NCBI RefSeq assembly: GCF_022809315.2
Contig: NZ_JAKZJU020000001.1
Location: 2,083,001-2,147,000, forward strand
Origin: Mesosutterella faecium
GTDB lineage: Bacteria > Pseudomonadota > Gammaproteobacteria > Burkholderiales > Burkholderiaceae_F
DNA length: 64,000 nt
Direction: 5' to 3'
Shown: positions 59,498-64,000 of the stretch, piece after piece
How the letters are laid out: every line of letters starts with the position of its first letter
Numbering within the stretch: the stretch's first letter is position 1
Made by a program: the position numbers and the translations under genes
Notes under the pieces: generated by a model
Databases searched by the model: none
What the model saw: the letters and a program-made list of their open reading frames with translations, nothing else
Told to the model about the DNA's origin: nothing

Positions 59498-60627
59498 ATG
59501 AATAAAGCCGCAAAGTTCTTCGCTACGGCGGCTGTCCTTGCCGTGAGCGCTTCCTCAGGAACCTCCTCTTACCTGAAGATCAACGGCACCGTAGACACAT
59601 TCATCGCCGTCAACCGTATGGGCAGCGAGTACTCGAGCGCGCTTTCAAGCGGCGGCGTCAACGCGACGCACATCGGAATGCAAGGAGTGGAAGACCTTCA
59701 AAACGGCAGCCAAGTGTTCTTTAACCTTGACACCGCGTTTTACATCGACCAAGGCTCGTACAGCGGGACGAACGACGGCCGTACATTGTTCGACCGGGAG
59801 GCCGAGGTCGGCATCCGCGGCTACTGGGGTCCGCTCTCGTTTGGACGCCAGTACACGCCGCACTTCCTCACCTTCCTCTTCTACGACCCAACAGGCCTTT
59901 CAATCGGCTCTTCGGACTCGAGCTTCTTCATGGCAGGTCCCGCGAGCACCTGCGGCGACAACGGCGAGCTCAGCCGAATCAACAACTCTTTCTCCTATGT
60001 TCTTCCCACTTCGATAGGCCTCACTAATTTCCTCTTCATGTCTTTGGGCGAGCAGACTGCCGGCCGCGGCTCAAAATCGAGCACCAAGGGAAATTTGTAC
60101 AACTCTATGCGGCGAAGTTCGACCACGGCGCTTTCTCGGCCATGGTGAGCTTCCTTTATCAGAACCGGATCCAAACCGTCATTTCCCATGAGCCCTACGA
60201 CGTCAAGTGGCTCAACGCCTCCATGAGCTACGACTTAGGCTTTACGAAGCCTGTGCTGCAGTTTGAAAAGAAATGGGGCTCCGCAGAAAATGGATCCAGC
60301 AGCTTCTGGATGGTCCAAGCCGGAACTTCGACCCCGGTCGCGGGAGGCCTCTGGATGGTTTCAGGCTTCTATTTCAAGAATCAGTCTCGCAGAAAAGCCG
60401 ACGCGTGATCAGTGGGCACCAAGTACAACTATCCACTGTCCAAGCGCACTCGCATCTACTGCGGCATCCAGGCAGTTTTCAATGAAGACAACGCGGGCTA
60501 TGCGGTCGAAGCGGGAACCGACTGCTCCCTGCACTTCAATTTCGCCCCGACGGACTTCCTCTACAAGACCAACTACCGCGGCTAGGACGCTCAAACGGTG
60601 TTTGCCGGCATCAGCCACGAATTTTGA
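59498..60627 (+). pseudogene. Porin pseudogene (frameshift plus two in-frame stops)
   Basis: The signal and N-terminal half are readable (NGTVDTFIAVNRMGSEYSSA, LSFGRQYTPHFLTFLFYDPT). The frame shifts near 60100-60115, after KGNLYN; the next frame continues LYAAKFDHGAFSAMVSFLYQ and SYDLGFTKPVLQFEKKWGS. It then meets TGA at 60406-60408 and TAG at 60582-60584, with porin sequence continuing (GTKYNYPLSKRTRIYCGIQA) to the terminal FAGISHEF and its stop. It is homologous to the intact porin at 54544. Three lesions make loss of function clear. Confidence 0.9.
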
Positions 60628-61056
60628 CCGGACCCGCCGGCCAAACCGCAGTCCTTCCGCTTTTAGAGCCCCGGTGACGACCGGAGGCTTTAGATTCGAG
60701 CTTTGGCTGCAGGGCCGCCGCTCGCCCTGCGCTCTTAGCGCAGCCCTGCCGCCGAAGCCGAGGCTGCCATGGACGATCTGTCCCGCTGCGGTTTGCTCCC
60801 CCGAGGGAAAGAGCGCTTCTAAAAGAACCACGCCGGAGCTGGAGGAAGGGAAACAGGTTCAGCAGATCCGGGTCTGCCCCGGCCCGTCGGGCAGCGCACC
60901 CCAGAACCGCATCCGGCTGAGCAACGGTTTTCATCCCGGGGAAAGCAGGTGCTGAAAAGGCCTTCAGGAGAGGCCTGGCATCTCCTGAAGGCCTTGTTAA
61001 GCTTCTCCCGCGCGGGCCCGGCCACTGCCTGAAGGCAGGTCCGGGCCCCTCGGGTC
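60628..61056. other. 429-bp region after the porin pseudogene
   Basis: No gene is recognised. It includes the terminator at 60957-60995 of the minus-strand dehydratase-like genes. Confidence 0.55.
60957..60995 (-). terminator. Intrinsic terminator of dehydratase pair 2
   Basis: Exact 15-bp arms AAGGCCTTCAGGAGA and TCTCCTGAAGGCCTT lie around a nine-base loop; on the minus strand TTTT follows. Confidence 0.85.
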
Positions 61057-62370
61057 TCAGCGCTGCTCGCGAAGCGGCTTCCAGCCGTGCGCGCTGAAGA
61101 AGTTCGAGATGTCGCTCGTCATCTTGTCGAAGTTCCCGCAGCGCGAGTCAAACAGATCGGTCGTCATGCTGAGCAGCGGGACGTCCAGATCCCGGCAGGC
61201 CTCGCGCAGGAACTTCGCGATGCCTGACTGGTCCTTGTGGCCCATGTGGCCGGGGAAGATCACGCAGTTCGCGTTGAGGTTCTGCACTTCGCGCGTGAGG
61301 TCTTCCGTAAAGAGGTCGACGGTTCCGCGTCCCTGCCGGATCATCGGCACCTCGGTCGTGCCCCTTCTTGCAAGCCCGAGCAACGTGCTCTCTTCGCTCG
61401 AAGTGTCGATCCACTCATAGGGCGTGAGTCCGGTAAACGACCCCACCACTACGGCGCCCCACTCCTTTGCGAGCCAGTCGGCAAGCCTCATGTCCCAGAG
61501 CGGATTGAGATCCGGCCAGTAGACGCGGATCTGTTCGTGCGGCACCGCGCCGACGTGATTCGCCGCGTTTTTCTTCGCCATGTCGAGCACCGCGCGCATC
61601 GCCTGCGTGACGCGCTTGTCGCCGCAGGGGATCAGGTGCTGCATCAGGTACCAGAAGGCGTCGTTCACCGCAAAGGAGGGCAGCGGGCAGGGAATGGCCG
61701 ACGCGCACTGGTTCACCTGCTTCCAGAGGTCGTACTGGACGTTGGTCTCGTCAACCACGGCCTTGAGCTTTTCAAAGCTGTACTTCACGCCGCAGTGTTT
61801 CTCGTAGAAGGCGATCAGCTCGCGCAGCTGATCGGCGACATAGCGGTAGTCCCGCTCGGTCGTCCCGTAGGTGGGGTCGATCTGATAGACGGGGGCGCCC
61901 GCCGCCGCTCCGATCTCCTCCCAGGACTGATGGATCATGAGCTGCCCGTCGCAGGGCTCGGCCATGGCAACGAAAGCCGTGGGCTTTGGCATCAGGTGAT
62001 TTTTCATCGCGTAGATGCCGAAGCGGATCAGCGTGCAGACGTGGGGATCGAAGTCGAGCTTGTCTAGCTCGTAGGCGTCGGCGTGATTTGTCACTCCGAG
62101 GTGAAAGAAGATGTCGGAAATCGGGTTGTAGTCGACAATGCCCATCGAGTCCGAGATCTCGGGCAGGTTTCCGTACCAGCTCACGATGAAGGGCTCGCCC
62201 GCCGCTGCCGCGTGCAGCACGCGCTGGTCGCGCTCGCGAAGGGCCTCAAGCAGGAAAATCGCGAGCGGGTTCTGCTGCTCGGCGGGCAGCGCCTTCATCT
62301 GGTCGATCATCCCGGTGAGGCGGGTGACGTACTCCTCGATTCGCTCCGTGCCTGGAATCTTTGCTGTCAT
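61057..62370 (-). CDS. Benzoyl-CoA reductase/2-hydroxyacyl-CoA dehydratase family subunit (BcrB/HgdA-like), pair 2
   Basis: The protein has 437 residues from ATG 62370 (GGAG upstream). It is colinear with the 441-residue subunit at 38271: VSWYGNLPEISDSMGIVDYN, ADAYELDKLDFDPHVCTLIR, MAEPCDGQLMIHQSWEEIG, then VDLFTEDLTREVQNLNANCV and FPGHMGHKDQSGIAKFLREA. The Cys at ADAYKC in pair 1 is Leu here, while VC and EPCDG Cys are kept, so cluster environment may differ. It follows its partner (62391) after 20 bp. No activator gene is adjacent, so it may use the one at 39866. Confidence 0.85.
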   Translation of the reverse strand: MTAKIPGTERIEEYVTRLTGMIDQMKALPAEQQNPLAIFLLEALRERDQRVLHAAAAGEPFIVSWYGNLPEISDSMGIVDYNPISDIFFHLGVTNHADAYELDKLDFDPHVCTLIRFGIYAMKNHLMPKPTAFVAMAEPCDGQLMIHQSWEEIGAAAGAPVYQIDPTYGTTERDYRYVADQLRELIAFYEKHCGVKYSFEKLKAVVDETNVQYDLWKQVNQCASAIPCPLPSFAVNDAFWYLMQHLIPCGDKRVTQAMRAVLDMAKKNAANHVGAVPHEQIRVYWPDLNPLWDMRLADWLAKEWGAVVVGSFTGLTPYEWIDTSSEESTLLGLARRGTTEVPMIRQGRGTVDLFTEDLTREVQNLNANCVIFPGHMGHKDQSGIAKFLREACRDLDVPLLSMTTDLFDSRCGNFDKMTSDISNFFSAHGWKPLREQR

Positions 62371-62390
62371 TTTCTTGTTTCTCCACTTTT

Positions 62391-63542
62391 TCAGGACCCG
62401 CGCGAGCTGCGGATGCTTTCGACAAAAGCCTGGATGCGGGTTGCGAGCTGACCCCGGTTCTGCAGGATGTAGTCCGTCTCTAGCTCGAGTGACGGAATCC
62501 CCTGTTTTTCGAGAACCGGGCGCAGCATGTACTGCTCGAAGGCCCAGAGGTCGCACATCGTAAGGCGGGTCACAATGACGCCGTCCACCGCGTAATCTTT
62601 CACGAGCCGCAGCAGGTGCCCGGCGCGCGCCGGAGCTGTTCCGAACTTGCGCGGCATCGCGGGGGTCTCCTCGAAGTAGTAGCTCACGAGAGCCTCGAAC
62701 GGATCCGCGTCCTCGCGGACGTCAAGCTCGCAGGACTGCTCGCCAAAGCCCGTGCTGTCGACCACAATCTGGCCGCCCTCGCTCTCGAGCGTCTCAAAGA
62801 ACAGCGGCTCGTCGGCATGGGCTCCCATGTAGAGAAGCCGCACCCCGGGCTCGAACGTTTCCGCGCACGACTTGAGCGAAGCGATCAGCTCCCGAAGCAG
62901 CGCGTTGTAGTCTTCAACCGGCAGGGACTTCCCGGCCATCATCACGAGCAGGAGCTCCGTGCCGGTAAGGGCGATGCGCCTGCCCTTCTGCATCGCATAG
63001 AGCTCGCGCTGCAGGCGGCGCTTTTCGTTGTGCAGGCGGATCGCTGCGCGCAACCGCTCCTCATTGAGGGCGACACAGAACCTTTCCTCGGTTCTGTGCA
63101 GGAAGTCGCGGATCTGCTCCGCATAGAAGCGCCTGGCCAGCTCCCCGCCCTTTTTCGGAGCATAGATGAAGCTGTAGACAGGGGAGACGGGCCTGCGGAC
63201 CCAGTTGTCATAGATGCGCCGCATGTGGTCGCAGCTGTTGTAAATCACCGCGCCGTCAAGGAAGTCCCACTTTCCATTCAGGATTTCGTTGAAGGTGTGG
63301 CGGGTGTAGCCGCAGGTGAGCTCCCTGAAATACGGGTCCGCGAGCTCGGTTCCGTCCGAGCCGGTGCCCCGCAGAAGCACGGGGACGGCGCCCGCCGCGC
63401 TGATGATTTCCTCGGGCACCTCGTCGTAGAGCACCCCGACAATCTTCCGGCCTGCTTTCTTCGCGCGCTCCAGATAAGGGTTCCCGATGGTGCGGGCCGC
63501 CGACATCAGGGTCTCGAGCGCCGGTATGGCTTTTTGTCTCAT
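62391..63542 (-). CDS. Benzoyl-CoA reductase/2-hydroxyacyl-CoA dehydratase family subunit (BcrC/HgdB-like), pair 2
   Basis: The protein has 383 residues, start AGGAGAAGGAT-ATG. It aligns over its length with the 386-residue protein at 37088: KIVGVLYDEVPEEIISAAGA, YFRELTCGYTRHTFNEILNG, YNSCDHMRRIYDNWV and VTRLTMCDLWAFEQYMLRPV. All three shared Cys are present. It lies downstream of a FAD reductase of the 56880 type on the same strand (about 100-bp gap), so reductase and dehydratase-like enzyme may act on related compounds. That link is inference. Confidence 0.85.
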   Translation of the reverse strand: MRQKAIPALETLMSAARTIGNPYLERAKKAGRKIVGVLYDEVPEEIISAAGAVPVLLRGTGSDGTELADPYFRELTCGYTRHTFNEILNGKWDFLDGAVIYNSCDHMRRIYDNWVRRPVSPVYSFIYAPKKGGELARRFYAEQIRDFLHRTEERFCVALNEERLRAAIRLHNEKRRLQRELYAMQKGRRIALTGTELLLVMMAGKSLPVEDYNALLRELIASLKSCAETFEPGVRLLYMGAHADEPLFFETLESEGGQIVVDSTGFGEQSCELDVREDADPFEALVSYYFEETPAMPRKFGTAPARAGHLLRLVKDYAVDGVIVTRLTMCDLWAFEQYMLRPVLEKQGIPSLELETDYILQNRGQLATRIQAFVESIRSSRGS

Positions 63543-63613
63543 ATCCTTCTCCTGCGAGAAGCCGCCCGGGAGGAGCGCAGAGCGCCCTTCGGGGACGGCG
63601 GGTCTTTTTTTCA

Positions 63614-63638
63614 GAAGCGGAGGACGCGCCTCCGCTTC
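63614..63638 (-). terminator. Hairpin between the truncated FAD reductase and dehydratase pair 2
   Basis: GAAGCGGAGG and CCTCCGCTTC have a five-base loop. On the minus strand no T run follows, so it may stabilise or attenuate rather than terminate. Confidence 0.45.
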
Positions 63639-63642
63639 CTTT

Positions 63643-64000
63643 TCATTTCCCCATATCCTTCAGGGCAGTCTCGGCCGCCGCTTTGCCCGACCAGGCCGCA
63701 AAGCCGAAGAGATGGCCCGAGGTCCAGGTGGTGTAGGTGTCGCCGTACATCCGGCCCGTCTCGGCCCCGACCGCATAAAGCCCTGGAATCGGCCGGTCGT
63801 CGCCGTCAACCACGCGCAGGCTGCGGTCGGTGCGGGTGCCGCCCAGCGTGCAGAACCAGTAGGGGCGCAGCCTCAGGGCGTAGAGCCTGCCCTTTCCGAT
63901 CGGGCGCAGCCACTGCGTGAGCTTGAAGAACTCGCCGTCGTACTTCTCCTCGGCCGCGCGGTTGTAGGTCTCGAGCGTCTTTTTGAGCGCGGAGGGCGGC
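63643..64000 (-). CDS. FAD flavoprotein reductase, C-terminal part (start lies beyond the window)
   Basis: The minus strand is open from the window edge to TGA at 63645-63643 and reads ALKKTLETYNRAAEEKYDGE, RPYWFCTLGGTRTDRSLRVV, DGDDRPIPGLYAVGAETGRM, YGDTYTTWTSGHLFGFAAWS and ends KDMGK. GLYAVGAETG and the MYGDTYTTWTSGHLFGFAAWSG end match the reductase at 56880 (YGDTYPVFTSGNAFGFSSWS), so it is of that type. About 118 residues are visible. It is upstream of dehydratase pair 2 on the same strand. Confidence 0.85.
   Translation of the reverse strand, partial: PPSALKKTLETYNRAAEEKYDGEFFKLTQWLRPIGKGRLYALRLRPYWFCTLGGTRTDRSLRVVDGDDRPIPGLYAVGAETGRMYGDTYTTWTSGHLFGFAAWSGKAAAETALKDMGK

Overview
The window looks like the chromosome of a G+C-rich (roughly two thirds G+C by eye), anaerobically respiring betaproteobacterium. 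Its Gram-negative porins, type V autotransporter, Tat-exported redox enzymes, LysR/FixJ/Crp regulators and many periplasmic fumarate/urocanate-reductase-like flavoproteins resemble gut Sutterellaceae (Burkholderiales). The family assignment is inference, since no rRNA or marker gene is present.

Layout. 1-2060: edge-truncated MATE exporter and a membrane-flavodoxin fusion, separated by a region with two 36-bp palindromes. 2061-7230: two paralogous FMN/FAD reductases around a LysR gene; both carry the same 48-bp AT-rich upstream element, and a 21-G run lies ahead of the first. 7230-11060: an IS1634-like element flanked by an 86-bp direct repeat and interrupted by an IS1202-like element. 11335-17314: a secreted protein, a FAD reductase plus tetraheme cytochrome c with divergent LysR, a lipoprotein and two small secreted repeat proteins. 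17360-21707: DMT transporter, a third FMN/FAD reductase and an NSS transporter. 21902-26115: Met/His-rich membrane protein, PepSY protein and an OmpR-type two-component system. 26808-30620: autotransporter, a relic of the kinase 3' end and a TIGR04076 protein. 30642-35285: TtrSR-like system (sensor split by an amber codon) beside a divergently transcribed tetraheme cytochrome and FAD reductase. 35511-36707: protein with a duplicated domain. 37088-42311: benzoyl-CoA-reductase/2-hydroxyacyl-CoA-dehydratase-like pair, activator ATPase, Cys-rich protein and CooC-like ATPase. 42550-46632: SNF2 helicase. 46681-51555: molybdoenzyme locus with three separate lesions. 51599-56717: MFS, AlaX-type editing protein, MdaB-like reductase, porin and Crp-like regulator. 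56880-64000: FAD reductase, GNAT, porin pseudogene, a second dehydratase-like pair and the 3' end of another FAD reductase.

How it fits together. Seven flavoprotein reductases from four sequence subfamilies lie in 64 kb, several with their own regulator, cytochrome or transporter. This points to a lifestyle of respiring many organic electron acceptors. The two dehydratase/BCR-like pairs, one with its activator, could make or consume unsaturated acyl-CoA compounds or carry out another ATP-driven low-potential reduction; the substrate cannot be read from the sequence. The damaged molybdoenzyme operon, split sensor kinase and dead porin show ongoing turnover of this respiratory gene set. No tRNA, rRNA or CRISPR array was recognised.
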